Assembly (NCBI RefSeq): GCF_010093205.1
Contig: NZ_PDWN01000001.1
Location: 1-64,000, forward strand
Direction: 5' to 3'
Length of the DNA stretch: 64,000 bases
DNA from: Pseudoxanthomonas daejeonensis
GTDB lineage: Bacteria > Pseudomonadota > Gammaproteobacteria > Xanthomonadales > Xanthomonadaceae
How positions within the stretch are numbered: position 1 is the first letter of the stretch; each line of letters starts with the position of its first letter. Of this stretch, positions 1-8,451 are shown piece after piece. The position numbers and the translations under genes are program-made. The notes under the pieces are model-generated. The model saw nothing but the letters and a program-made list of their open reading frames with translations, was not told the DNA's origin and made no database searches.

Positions 1-210
1 TTGAGGTAGTCGGTAGGCGGGTCGACCGAAGCGGTGTAGGCGTTGAGGAACAGCGCGAACACGTCCTCGCCCTTGAGCTCGGACCCCGAGCGGGCGACCT
101 GCTCGTAGCGCTTGTCCAGCGTCTTGCGGATCTCGGCAGGTTCCTTGCCGGCGATCTTCAGCCGCAGCCAGTCGTTCATGACCGACTTGCGCCACAGCGC
201 ATCGAGCGCG
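1..210 (-). pseudogene. Partial duplicate of the prc protease gene
   Basis: These 210 bases repeat positions 2835-3044 inside the intact prc gene with only two differences (positions 16 and 85). Read on the minus strand they give about 69 residues of Prc, equivalent to residues 170-238 of the intact protein, with no start, PDZ domain or catalytic domain. Both differences change the protein: His to Pro in the conserved DPHTDY motif and Val to Gly before SELKGE. The homology stops sharply at base 210/211, where the sequence becomes an Lrp-family coding region on the other strand. Because the copy begins at base 1 of the window, it may be a contig-end assembly artefact rather than a real duplication. 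Confidence 0.8.
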
Positions 211-680
211 CCGCCCGCGACCTGGATCGCATCGACCGGCACATCCTGCGCATCCTCCAGCAGGAAGGGCGCATTTCCTTCACCGAACTGGGCGAGCGCG
301 TGGGCCTGTCGACCACGCCGTGCACCGAGCGCGTGCGCCGGCTCGAACGCGACGGAGTGATCGAGGGCTACTACGCAAAGCTCAATCCGCAGGCGCTCAA
401 GGCCGGCCTGCTGGTGTTCGTGGAGATCAGCCTGGCGTACAAGTCCGGCGATATCTTCGAGGAGTTCCGCCGCGCGGCGTTGAAGCTGCCCAACGTGCTG
501 GAGTGCCACCTGATGTCCGGCGACTTCGACTACCTGATCAAGGCGCGCATCTCGGAAATGGCCTCCTACCGCAAGCTGCTGGGCAGCAGCCTGCTGACCC
601 TGCCGCACGTGCGCGAGTCCAAGAGCTACATCGTGATGGAAGAGGTCAAGGAGACGCTGACGCTGGCGATCCCGGACTGA
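211..680 (+). pseudogene. Lrp/AsnC-family regulator, 5' end missing
   Basis: The frame encodes an Lrp/AsnC-family transcription regulator. The winged-helix part begins at about base 219 with LDRIDRHILRILQ, continues through ISFTELGERVGLS and CTERVRRLERDGVI, and is followed by the RAM ligand-binding domain ending in TLTLAIPD. Family members are about 155-165 residues; here about 153 family residues remain and the native start codon is absent. The frame stays open back through the duplicated prc segment to base 3 but contains no ATG, GTG or TTG before the GTG at 300, which would remove most of the helix-turn-helix. The gene is therefore broken in this sequence, or the junction at 210/211 is artefactual. 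The downstream half looks intact and under normal codon use. Confidence 0.85.
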
Positions 681-697
681 GGCTCTCGGGAACGGAA

Positions 698-1247
698 CGA
701 CGTCTTCCCTGCCCGCGGCGTCGGTGTCGCGGCCTGAAGTCCGCTCCTACAGATGCCGACGCACCGCGCCTCCGTAGGAGCGGGCATGACCGCGACACCG
801 AGGACAGCGGAATCACGAAGCAGTCCCCTGTGCTCAAGGCTTCAGGCCGGTCGGAGTCCGGACGGCGTCGTCCCTGCCAATCGCATCGGTGTCGCGGCCT
901 GAAGTCCGCTCCTGCAACGGCCAGCGCCTTCGCGCTTCTGTAGGAGCGGGCATGACCGCGACACCGAGGACAGCGGAATCACGAAGCAGTCCCCTGTGCT
1001 CAAGGCTTCAGGCCGGTCGGAGTCCGGACGGCGTCGTCCCTGCCAATCGCATCGGTGTCGCGGCCTGAAGTCCGCTCCTGCAACGGCCAGCGCCTTCGCG
1101 CTTCTGTAGGAGCGGGCATGACCGCGACACCGAGGACAGCGGAATCACGAAGCAGTCCCCTGTGCTCAAGGCTTCAGGCCGGTCGGAGTCCGGACGGCGT
1201 CGTCCCTGCCAATCGCATCGGTGTCGCGGCCTGAAGTCCGCTCCTAC
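698..1247. repeat. Tandem array of a 166-bp palindromic unit
   Basis: Two identical 166-bp units (774-939, 940-1105) are followed by a third that lacks only its last 24 bases (1106-1247), and preceded by a diverged half unit (698-773). Each unit starts with GTAGGAGCGG-GCATGAC-CGCGACACCG and carries the bipartite inverse arm CGGTGTCGCG...CCGCTCCTAC, so each could form a long hairpin. The arms match the palindromes seen singly at 22906-22997 and, in diverged form, at 40046-40135, so this is a dispersed family that has expanded in tandem here. The identity of the units points to recent amplification. No gene is seen in 681-1339. Confidence 0.95.
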
Positions 1248-1287
1248 AAATCCGGGTGCGCGCGTGGTCTGCGCACGGGTGAAAAGG

Positions 1288-1311
1288 AATCGGCGGCCGA
1301 GGCCGCCGATT
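1288..1311 (-). terminator. Likely terminator of prc
   Basis: A perfect 11-bp stem (1288-1298 with 1301-1311) lies 29 bases past the prc stop. On the minus strand it is followed by CCTTTTC. This fits an intrinsic terminator, although the T-run is short. Confidence 0.6.
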
Positions 1312-1339
1312 CGCATGGCACCTGCGGGCGACTAACGCG

Positions 1340-3550
1340 TCACTCGGTCCAGCGCACCGCCGAGGCGGTCTTCGGCAGGATCTGTGCCGACAGCGTGCGG
1401 TCCTGCTCGAGCAGGTCGATGGCGTTGGCCAGGATCGCCGCGGCCTCGCGCTGCAGCGGATCCGGACGCTTTTCGGCGGCCTTCTCGCGGGCGGCGTCGC
1501 GGACCACGTCGCGCTCGTTGGCGGTCAGGCCGTCGTCGGTTTCCTCGGCCAGCGGATCCAGGTCCAGGCCCTTCTCCTTGCGGATCACCTGACGCTCCTT
1601 GCGCTGGGCTTCCTGACGATCGCGCTCGGCGCGTCGCTCGGCCTCGTTGAGCGACAGGTACTTCTTCGCCGCCTCGGCCCGGTAGTGGCTCACGTCCTCG
1701 CTCCACCACTGGAACTCGAGGTCGTCGGCGATGCGCGCAGCATGCATCTGCTGCAGCTGCGGCAGCAACGGCGCGAAGTTGCCGTAGCGTGCGTGCGGCA
1801 CGGCGGCAATGCGCGTCCACGGCAGCGCGTTGTCGTAGGTGCTCTCGCCGAACTCGTTGGCGTCCACGCTCAGCGGATAGGTGATGTCCGGCACCACGCC
1901 CTTGTTCTGCGTGCTGCCGCCATCGGCGCGGAAGAACTGGGCGATGGTCAGCTTGACCTGGCCGTAGCGCGGGCCTTCGCCGGCTGCCGGCCAGCGGTCC
2001 AGGTCGAGCAGGTTCTGCACCGTGCCCTTGCCGAAGGTGGTCTCGCCGATGATCAGCGCGCGGCCGTAATCCTGCATCGCACCGGCGAAGATCTCCGACG
2101 CCGACGCCGAGCCGCGGTTCACCACCACCGCCAGCGGGCCTTCCCAGGCCACGCCGGGCGTGCGATCGCTGTAGACCTGCACGCGGCCGCCGGATTCGCG
2201 CTGCTGCACGACCGGACCCTGGTCGATGAACAGCCCGGTCAGCTGCACCGCCTCGTCGAGCGAGCCGCCACCGTTGTTGCGCAGGTCCAGGACCACGCCG
2301 TCCACGCCCTTGGCCTTGAACTCGGCCAGCAGGCGGGCGACGTCGCGGGTCGCGGAGGTGTAGTCGCTGCCGTTGCGGCGGCGGCCTTCGAAGTCCTGGT
2401 AGAAGGTCGGCAGCTCGATCACGCCGATCAGGCGTTCCGGTGCGCCGGCATGCGCCGGGATCGTGTAGGTCTTGCTCTTGGCCGCCTGTTCGGCCAGCTG
2501 CACGCGCTGGCGGGTCAGGGTGACGGTGCGGTGGCCGCCGTCGATGCCGCTTTCGGCCGGGATGTACTCGAGCTTGACCTGCGTACCCTTGGTGCCGCGG
2601 ATCTTGGCGACCACGTCGTCGATGCGCCAGCCGATCACGTCCTCGATCGCGCCGGTCTTGCCCTGGCCCACGCCGACGATGCGGTCGCCAGCCTTCAGCG
2701 TGCCGTCCATCGAGGCCGGGCCACCGGGGATGATCTCGCGGATCACGACCACGTCATCCTGGCGCTGCAGCTGCGCACCGATGCCTTCCAGCGACAGCGA
2801 CATCTGCTGGTTGAAGTTCTCGGCGCTGCGCGGATTGAGGTAGTCGGTATGCGGGTCGACCGAAGCGGTGTAGGCGTTGAGGAACAGCGCGAACACGTCC
2901 TCGCCCTTGAGCTCGGACACCGAGCGGGCGACCTGCTCGTAGCGCTTGTCCAGCGTCTTGCGGATCTCGGCAGGTTCCTTGCCGGCGATCTTCAGCCGCA
3001 GCCAGTCGTTCATGACCGACTTGCGCCACAGCGCATCGAGCGCGGCGCTGTCGGCGGCCCACGGGGCCTTCTCGCGGTCGTATTCCCAGCGCTCGTTGCC
3101 GGTGAAGTCGAAATCCTTCTTCAACAGCTTGCGCGCGTAGTCCACGCGCTGCTCGACGCGTTCGCGGTAGATGCCGAACATGGCGAACGCCGCGGACGGA
3201 TCTCCCTCGCGCACGGCGTCTCCCATCGAGGCGCGGTACGGCTCGAAGCGGGCGATGTCGGCGGCGGTGAAAAACTGCCGGTTGCCGTCCAGCGCTTCCA
3301 GGTAGCGGCGGAAGATGTCTTCCGACAGGGCCTGGTCGGCCGGCCGCGGACGGTAGGCCAGGCGGCTGTCGGACAGCGCGCCATAGACCATCTTGGAGAT
3401 GGTGGCCTGGTCGGCGGTGGGCGCGATCGCCAGCCGGTTGCCCGCCGGGTTGCCCACCTGGGTACCGTCCGCGCGCGCCAAGAGGGCGAGCGGCGTGGCC
3501 AGCAGCAGGGCGGTGAACAGGGAAAGCGGGACGGAGAATCTGCGGTTCAT
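1340..3550 (-). CDS. prc: Tail-specific periplasmic protease Prc
   Basis: C-terminal processing peptidase of family S41, a periplasmic Ser/Lys protease that trims C-terminal tails and affects envelope and peptidoglycan enzymes. The 736-residue protein has an N-terminal signal-like helix, an N-terminal helical domain carrying DPHTDY, a PDZ domain at about 230-330, and the protease domain with SASASE and FGKGT. By E. coli alignment the dyad is Ser483 and Lys508, 25 apart as in E. coli Prc. The C-terminal third matches the DUF3340 region. The start chosen is MNRRFS at 3550; an in-frame ATG at 3562 is equally possible and neither has a clear ribosome site. A GC hairpin lies just upstream, at about 3566-3580. 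Confidence 0.93.
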   Translation of the reverse strand: MNRRFSVPLSLFTALLLATPLALLARADGTQVGNPAGNRLAIAPTADQATISKMVYGALSDSRLAYRPRPADQALSEDIFRRYLEALDGNRQFFTAADIARFEPYRASMGDAVREGDPSAAFAMFGIYRERVEQRVDYARKLLKKDFDFTGNERWEYDREKAPWAADSAALDALWRKSVMNDWLRLKIAGKEPAEIRKTLDKRYEQVARSVSELKGEDVFALFLNAYTASVDPHTDYLNPRSAENFNQQMSLSLEGIGAQLQRQDDVVVIREIIPGGPASMDGTLKAGDRIVGVGQGKTGAIEDVIGWRIDDVVAKIRGTKGTQVKLEYIPAESGIDGGHRTVTLTRQRVQLAEQAAKSKTYTIPAHAGAPERLIGVIELPTFYQDFEGRRRNGSDYTSATRDVARLLAEFKAKGVDGVVLDLRNNGGGSLDEAVQLTGLFIDQGPVVQQRESGGRVQVYSDRTPGVAWEGPLAVVVNRGSASASEIFAGAMQDYGRALIIGETTFGKGTVQNLLDLDRWPAAGEGPRYGQVKLTIAQFFRADGGSTQNKGVVPDITYPLSVDANEFGESTYDNALPWTRIAAVPHARYGNFAPLLPQLQQMHAARIADDLEFQWWSEDVSHYRAEAAKKYLSLNEAERRAERDRQEAQRKERQVIRKEKGLDLDPLAEETDDGLTANERDVVRDAAREKAAEKRPDPLQREAAAILANAIDLLEQDRTLSAQILPKTASAVRWTE
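2835..3044. repeat. Intact copy of the 210-bp segment repeated at 1-210
   Basis: This is the in-gene copy, within prc, of the segment found again at the left edge of the window. It differs from it at positions 2850 (T against G) and 2919 (A against C). This copy has the conserved residues and is clearly the ancestral one. Confidence 0.9.
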
Positions 3551-3704
3551 GTAGGGGCTCATCGCCGGCGAAGCGCCGGTAGGGTCAGGCTGGACCAGGG
3601 CTGTGACCGGCGAACAGTGCCGGAAGTTGCACGCGCCGGCACCGGGCCATGCGGGCACGGTTCACCGCAGGCTAGCCGCCCGGGCGTACGGAAAAGTGAA
3701 TGAT

Positions 3705-3720
3705 CCGCCATCGATGGCGG
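3705..3720 (-). terminator. Possible terminator of lipA
   Basis: CCGCCATCGATGGCGG is a perfect 16-base palindrome 27 bases past the lipA stop, followed on the minus strand by ATCATTCACTTTTCC. The T-run is displaced, so termination is only plausible. The rest of 3551-3746 shows nothing further. Confidence 0.35.
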
Positions 3721-3746
3721 CGTGGCGCAGCGGACGCCCGTGGCGC

Positions 3747-4766
3747 TCAGGCCGTGACCCCGGCACCGGCCGCCTGGCGGTCGGCGTGGTAGGACGAACG
3801 GACCATCGGGCCGGAGGCGACGTGGCTGAATCCCAGCTCGTAGCCGTACAGCTCCAGTTCCTTGTACTCGTCCGGGGTCCAGTAACGCATCACCGGATGG
3901 TGGTGCGCGGTGGGCTGCAGGTACTGGCCGATGGTCACCATGTCCACGTCGTGGGCGCGCAGGTCGCGCAGGGTGGCCCGCACCTGCTCCATGGTCTCGC
4001 CCAGGCCGAGCATGATCCCGGACTTGGTCGGCAATGTCGGGTGCTGGGCCTTGAACTTCCGCAGCAGGGTCAGCGACCACTGGTAGTCGGCGCCGGGACG
4101 CACGTTGGGATACAGGTCCGGCACCGTCTCGATGTTGTGGTTGAACACGTCCGGCGGGTTCTGCGCGAGGATTTCCAGTGCGCGGTCCATGCGGCCCTTG
4201 CCGCGGAAATCGGGAGTCAGGATCTCGATCCGGGTGCCCGGCGCGCGCTCGCGGATCGCGGCGATGCAGTCGACGAAATGCTGGGCGCCGCCGTCGCGCA
4301 GGTCATCGCGGTCGACGCTGGTGACGACGACGTACTTCAGGCCCATGTCGGCCACGGTATTGCCCAGGCTTACCGGCTCGCTGGCATCGGGCGGTTTCGG
4401 CCGACCGTGGGCGACGTCGCAGAACGAGCAGCGCCGCGTGCAGACCTCGCCCAGGATCATGAAAGTCGCGGTGCCATGGCCGAAGCATTCGTGGATGTTC
4501 GGGCAGCTGGCTTCCTCGCACACGGTGACCAGGCGGTTCTCGCGCAGCTTGGCCTTGAGGTTGGCCACCGCGTTGCCGGACGGGATCCGCACCCGGATCC
4601 AGGACGGCTTGCGCAGCACCGGCGCATCGGCGAACTGCACCGGCGAACGGCCGATCTTGTCGCCACCGAGCTGCTTGGTGCCGACCTGGAGCGTGCCGCC
4701 CTCCTGCGGCGCGGCCGGATCGGACAGGACCTGGAGCGGGATGGCACGGGAGGCTGGGGAAGTCAT
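3747..4766 (-). CDS. lipA: Lipoyl synthase LipA
   Basis: Radical SAM enzyme that inserts two sulfurs into octanoyl groups on lipoyl domains of 2-oxoacid dehydrogenases and the glycine cleavage H protein. The 339-residue product has the auxiliary cluster ligands Cys83, Cys88 and Cys94 ([12 protein letters not shown]), the radical SAM triad Cys109, Cys113 and Cys116 (CTRRCSFC), and the C-terminal RSS motif (MVRSSYHAD) typical of LipA. The start at 4766 gives the usual length. It works directly downstream of LipB, whose gene lies upstream on the same strand, but the two are separated by 498 bases rather than being tightly coupled. Confidence 0.98.
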   Translation of the reverse strand: MTSPASRAIPLQVLSDPAAPQEGGTLQVGTKQLGGDKIGRSPVQFADAPVLRKPSWIRVRIPSGNAVANLKAKLRENRLVTVCEEASCPNIHECFGHGTATFMILGEVCTRRCSFCDVAHGRPKPPDASEPVSLGNTVADMGLKYVVVTSVDRDDLRDGGAQHFVDCIAAIRERAPGTRIEILTPDFRGKGRMDRALEILAQNPPDVFNHNIETVPDLYPNVRPGADYQWSLTLLRKFKAQHPTLPTKSGIMLGLGETMEQVRATLRDLRAHDVDMVTIGQYLQPTAHHHPVMRYWTPDEYKELELYGYELGFSHVASGPMVRSSYHADRQAAGAGVTA

Positions 4767-5264
4767 GGTGCCTATTGTAGGCCGGAGGCGACGAGGCTGC
4801 CCGGCGCAGGCGTGCCGGCGATGCAACGCTTGGGGCGATGGATGGAACGGCGGGCGGCGCCGCATTCGGAAAGTGGTGGGCCGACGCGCTAGATGGCACT
4901 GGAGCCGGCGGGAGCCAGAGAAAGCGTCGGCTTCGGACGGGGCCGCCGTGCCATGGGGAGGGCCCGCCCCTCGGGACGACATCGTGTCTTTACTCGGGCC
5001 GTGGCACGACGTCCTTCGCGAACGTCCGGCCCAGCGCTTCGGTCAGCAACGGCGATGCGCGTCATCGCTTCGGGATGGGGCCCTCCACGACCGCAGCGGG
5101 CTGGTGCGATGCCTGCCGAGGGGAAGTAAAGGAGGAGGTCCTGGCCACAGGCCAGGGCCGGGGGACATGGACGTCGGCAGGCATCGTGCCGGCCCGCCGC
5201 AGCCCACCGCACCCCCCATGCAAAACACGCGTCCCCGGGATGCGTACGGAAGGACGCCTCGGAA
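4767..5264. other. Long lipB-lipA spacer without a convincing gene
   Basis: 498 bases with no frame that looks like a protein in either direction. Short frames cross it, but none has a ribosome site together with recognisable sequence. Its main content is the nested inverted repeat at 5103-5190. A lipA promoter presumably lies in the part nearest 4767, where TATTGT can be seen on the plus strand, but no clear -35/-10 pair was found. Confidence 0.7.
5103..5190. repeat. Nested inverted repeat between lipB and lipA
   Basis: The outer arms 5103-5119 and 5174-5190 pair over 17 positions (13 Watson-Crick pairs in a row, then two G-T mismatches and two more pairs). Inside, 5138-5147 and 5151-5160 form a second 10-bp stem with a three-base ACA loop and one wobble. 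Between the outer left arm and the inner hairpin, the plus strand carries AAAGGAGGAGG, an almost perfect anti-SD complement. It could be a structured RNA, a dispersed palindrome, or a regulatory leader of lipA. Its length and symmetry are unusual for a simple terminator, and there is no T-run on either side. Confidence 0.6.
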
Positions 5265-5981
5265 TCAGCCCTGCAACAGATCCGGCAGGCCGGCCCGGGA
5301 CTGCAGGTCCAGGCCGAACTGGCGGGCGACATGCCCCAGCAGCACCGGCTTGACTGCGTCCATGCCCGAGGGGCCACCCAGGTCCCGCAGCGAGGTCACC
5401 TGCAAGCCCTGGTAGCCGCAGGGGTTGATCCGGTGGAACGGCTCCAGGTCCATGCCGATGTTGAAGGCCAGGCCATGGAAGCTGCAGCCGCGGCGCACGC
5501 GGATGCCGAGCGCGGCGACCTTGGCATCGGCCACGTACACGCCCGGGGCGCCCTCGCGGCGCGTCGCGCCGATGTTCCATTCGTCCAGCGTGTCGATGAT
5601 CGCCTGCTCGATCCTGCAGACGTAGTCGCGCACGCCGACCTTCAGCCGGCGCAGGTCCAGCAGCGGGTACAGCACGATCTGGCCGGGGCCGTGGTAGGTG
5701 ACCTGGCCGCCGCGGTCCACGTGCAGCACCGGGATATCGCCGGCCGCCAGCACGTGCTCGGGCTTGCCGGCCTGGCCCAGGGTGAACACCGGGTCGTGTT
5801 CGACCAGCCACAGCTCGTCGACGGTCTCCTCGTCGCGCGCATCGGTGAAGCGCTGCATCGCGCGCCATGCCGGCTCGTAGGCCTGGCGGCCGAGGTCGTA
5901 AACGAGCGCCGGCAACGGGGCGGCCGCCCGCGACGCCTCCGGGGAGACGGCGCAGGCCGGTGCGACGCCTACAGCGTCCAC
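5265..5981 (-). CDS. lipB: Octanoyltransferase LipB
   Basis: Transfers octanoate from acyl carrier protein to lipoyl domains, the first committed step of lipoate synthesis in the cytoplasm. The product is 238 residues from a GTG start, with the [12 protein letters not shown] motif at 90-101 and the catalytic pair Lys154 (DAKVAALGI) and Cys188 (NPCGYQG). GTG at 5981 was chosen because GGAAG sits four bases upstream and it gives the normal N-terminus; longer frames upstream have no family similarity. It overlaps the end of the DUF493 gene by 13 bases, so the two are co-transcribed and probably translationally coupled. LipA, the next enzyme, follows after the spacer. Confidence 0.96.
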   Translation of the reverse strand: MDAVGVAPACAVSPEASRAAAPLPALVYDLGRQAYEPAWRAMQRFTDARDEETVDELWLVEHDPVFTLGQAGKPEHVLAAGDIPVLHVDRGGQVTYHGPGQIVLYPLLDLRRLKVGVRDYVCRIEQAIIDTLDEWNIGATRREGAPGVYVADAKVAALGIRVRRGCSFHGLAFNIGMDLEPFHRINPCGYQGLQVTSLRDLGGPSGMDAVKPVLLGHVARQFGLDLQSRAGLPDLLQG

Positions 5982-6247
5982 TTCACTTCCGGATGGTCGC
6001 GCAGGGCCTGGTGCGCCGCGTCGTACTGCGCGCGATCCTCGGCGCGGAACGCGATCCGCACGGACACGTACTTGCCGTTGCTGGAATGCTTCCACTGGAT
6101 GCGCTCTTCCAGCACTTCCACGCCGAAATCGCCCAGCAGCCTGGGAAGTTCGGACTCGAGGCCGGTGCCTGCGTTGCCCATGGCACTGAGCTCGAAGGTG
6201 CCGGGGAACTGGAAGCCGTGTTCGGGATTGTCGGATTTGATTTCCAT
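5969..6247 (-). CDS. ybeD: DUF493 family protein (YbeD-like)
   Basis: Small cytoplasmic protein of 92 residues, the usual length for DUF493/YbeD. It begins [16 protein letters not shown] and has the ferredoxin-like alternation expected of the family, with the typical ending around VKWTL. The biochemical role is not established; the family is found next to lipB in many proteobacteria, and the same arrangement with a short overlap is seen here. That neighbourhood suggests a link with lipoate synthesis or its control, but nothing in the sequence proves it. Confidence 0.93.
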   Translation of the reverse strand: MEIKSDNPEHGFQFPGTFELSAMGNAGTGLESELPRLLGDFGVEVLEERIQWKHSSNGKYVSVRIAFRAEDRAQYDAAHQALRDHPEVKWTL

Positions 6248-6386
6248 GCCCGCATTATCGGGGCGGGACGGCGGTATCCCAAGTGAAAGGCAGGACGGGT
6301 CGCACGGGCGCCGGAGACGGTTGCCCAGGCGTGGAACGGGCCTGGCCGCGCTGGTTCGACACGCGGTCAGCAGGACAGGCCCCGCC

Positions 6387-8240
6387 CTACGGGGTCGAGC
6401 CGGCCCTGCCCCGGTAATAGTCGCGCAGGACGAAGAACGCCTTCTTCGGCACGCCCTTCTCCGACAGCACGCCCTTGCGGTTGTAGCCGTCCTGGATGCC
6501 GGCCAGCGGCCGGCGCGGGGAACGGAAGTCGGTGAGGATCCACGGCGAGGTGCCGGCGAAGCCCTCGATTCCGTCGAGCATGCGCAGCGTCCTGCGGTAC
6601 AGCTCCTCCTGGTATTCCTCGGTCCAGATCGCGCCGGCATCGCCATGCAGGCCGGACTTGGCATCGGCGCCGAATTCGCTGACGAACACCGGCTTGTCGT
6701 AGGGAATCTGCCAGCGCACCCGGTCGAGCTTGTCCAGCGAGCCGTCGTACCAGCCGATGTACTGGTTGAAGCTGACCAGGTCGACCAGCTCGGCCAGCGG
6801 ATCCTCGACCACCGCCACGTCCGGGTCGTCGGTGCGGTAGTGCTTTTCCATCGCCGCGCTGAGCAGGCGACTGTCGTCCAGCGTGCGGGCGCGCGCGGCC
6901 AGGCGCGACAGGAAGCGGTTGCGCGCGTCGGACACCGGCGTCTCGTTGGCCAGCGACCATACGATCACCGACGCGCGGTTGCGGTCGCGGCCGATCATCG
7001 CCTCCAGCTGGGCCTCGGCGTTGCGGTAGGTCGCCTCGTTGGCCCAGTCGATGGTCCAGTAGACCGGGATCTCCGACCACACCAGCAGGCCCATCTCGTC
7101 GGCCAGCCGCGCCATGTGCTCGCTGTGCGGGTAGTGGGCCAGGCGGACGAAGTTGGCGTCCAGCGATTTCGCCCAGTCGAGCAACTGCCGCGCCTGCTTC
7201 GCATCGCGCACCCGCCCGCCGCCGTCGGCCGAGTATTCCTCGTGCACCGAGATGCCGCGCAGGAACAGCGGTTCGCCGTTGAGCAGGAGCTGCCTGCCGC
7301 GCGTGGAGATCGTGCGCAGGCCGACGCGATCGAGCAGCGTGTCGGCCCCGCTGGCGATCTCCAGCCGGTAGAGCTGCGGATGCTCCGGCGACCACAGCTG
7401 CGCATCGGGCACCCGGAAGCGGAACGTGGCCTGGCCGTCGGCGTCGGCACGTACGACCTGGTGCACGCCCAGGTCCGGCAGCGATACGCCGACCTTCTCG
7501 CCGCCACGCGCGCCGTCGAGTTGCACGCGTCCCTTTATCTCGCGGTCTTCAAGGGACGCCAACGCGAGGCGGTAGTCGCGCACGAACACCGCCGGCACCA
7601 CCACCAGCTCGACCGGGCGCGTGATGCCGCCGTAGTTCCACCAGTCGGTATTGAGCGTGGGCACGCCGTCGGCGCGGCGCTTGTTGTCGACCTTCAGCAC
7701 CAGCGAGTTGCCGCGCGCCTGCAACCGGTCGGTCACTTCGAAACGGAACGGGGTGAAGCCACCCTCGTGCACGCCGAGCTTCCTGCCGTTGAGGTAGACG
7801 TCGGCGCGGTAGTTCACCGCACCGAACTCGATGAATACCCGGTCGGTGGCCTTGCGCGCGGGCGCATCGAAGGTCTTGCGGTACCAGACGCTGCCCTCGT
7901 AGTAGTAGAGCTTCGGATCCTGGGTATTCCAGTCGCCGGGCACCTGCAGCGTCGCGGCGCGATCGAAGTCGTACTCGACCAGGTCGGTCGGCGAATCGGG
8001 CCTGGCATCGCGGAAATACGCGCCCTTGGGCGGATCGGCCTGCTGGTCGAACGGCTGGTAGCGGTAGTTGTAGTAGCCGTTTTCGTAGGGATCGACGATG
8101 ACCTTCCACTCGCCGTCCAGCGAGTGCTTGGCGCGCGTGTAGACCTGCATCGGCGCTTCGGCGGCCGCGGCTGCGAGGGTGCCGATCGTTGTGCCCAGGA
8201 ACAGCAGTAGTTGGCACGTGGCGGACAGCAACGCTCTCAC
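6387..8240 (-). CDS. Secreted family 2 glycoside hydrolase (beta-glucuronidase-like)
   Basis: 617-residue GH2 enzyme with a signal peptide (hydrophobic LLLFLGTTIGTLAAAAAEA). A sugar-binding jelly-roll domain at about 60-220 is followed by the immunoglobulin-like domain and a TIM barrel. The catalytic acid/base is Glu433 (LANETP) and the nucleophile is Glu522 (FVSEFGAD), 89 apart, close to the 91 in E. coli UidA. Length and order fit beta-glucuronidase, but substrate cannot be fixed: beta-galactosidase or another beta-glycoside activity is possible. The GTG start at 8240 is favoured by GGGGAAAG five bases upstream; ATG codons at 8285 and 8300 would add residues before the signal peptide. No other sugar-use genes flank it. 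Confidence 0.88.
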   Translation of the reverse strand: MRALLSATCQLLLFLGTTIGTLAAAAAEAPMQVYTRAKHSLDGEWKVIVDPYENGYYNYRYQPFDQQADPPKGAYFRDARPDSPTDLVEYDFDRAATLQVPGDWNTQDPKLYYYEGSVWYRKTFDAPARKATDRVFIEFGAVNYRADVYLNGRKLGVHEGGFTPFRFEVTDRLQARGNSLVLKVDNKRRADGVPTLNTDWWNYGGITRPVELVVVPAVFVRDYRLALASLEDREIKGRVQLDGARGGEKVGVSLPDLGVHQVVRADADGQATFRFRVPDAQLWSPEHPQLYRLEIASGADTLLDRVGLRTISTRGRQLLLNGEPLFLRGISVHEEYSADGGGRVRDAKQARQLLDWAKSLDANFVRLAHYPHSEHMARLADEMGLLVWSEIPVYWTIDWANEATYRNAEAQLEAMIGRDRNRASVIVWSLANETPVSDARNRFLSRLAARARTLDDSRLLSAAMEKHYRTDDPDVAVVEDPLAELVDLVSFNQYIGWYDGSLDKLDRVRWQIPYDKPVFVSEFGADAKSGLHGDAGAIWTEEYQEELYRRTLRMLDGIEGFAGTSPWILTDFRSPRRPLAGIQDGYNRKGVLSEKGVPKKAFFVLRDYYRGRAGSTP

Positions 8241-8398
8241 GGCATCTTTCCCCGGCGCATCGGCGATGAGTGGCGGCCGGAGCATAACCCACACCCCCAT
8301 CGCATCCGCCGCGTAGGGTCGGGCAAGCCTGTTCCCTTTAATGGCAGCAGCGGGAGAGCCCCGCTTGGGTACCGATCGTGTCGATGGGCCCGCAAACG

Positions 8399-8424
8399 CT
8401 GCGCGGCCCCGAAGGGCCGCGCAG
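8399..8424 (-). terminator. Likely terminator of dacA
   Basis: A perfect 11-bp stem (8399-8409 with 8414-8424) with a four-base loop lies 27 bases past the dacA stop. On the minus strand it is followed by CGTTTGC, so the T-run is weak. It would end the rod operon. The rest of 8241-8451 must contain the GH2 gene promoter, which I could not place. Confidence 0.5.
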
Positions 8425-8451
8425 TTCATGACATGGATGTCGAACCGGACC

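Noticed and set aside
1685-3703. A 672-codon open frame on the plus strand
   Set aside because: Antisense to prc, whose motifs and length are correct.
4767-5264. A small protein gene in the lipB-lipA gap
   Set aside because: Short frames exist on both strands, but none has a start with ribosome site plus family-like sequence; inverted repeats explain much of the composition.
5331-8210. A 959-codon open frame on the plus strand
   Set aside because: It lies antisense to lipB, the DUF493 gene and the GH2 gene, which have clear families. Such frames are common in GC-rich DNA, and its translation shows no domain.
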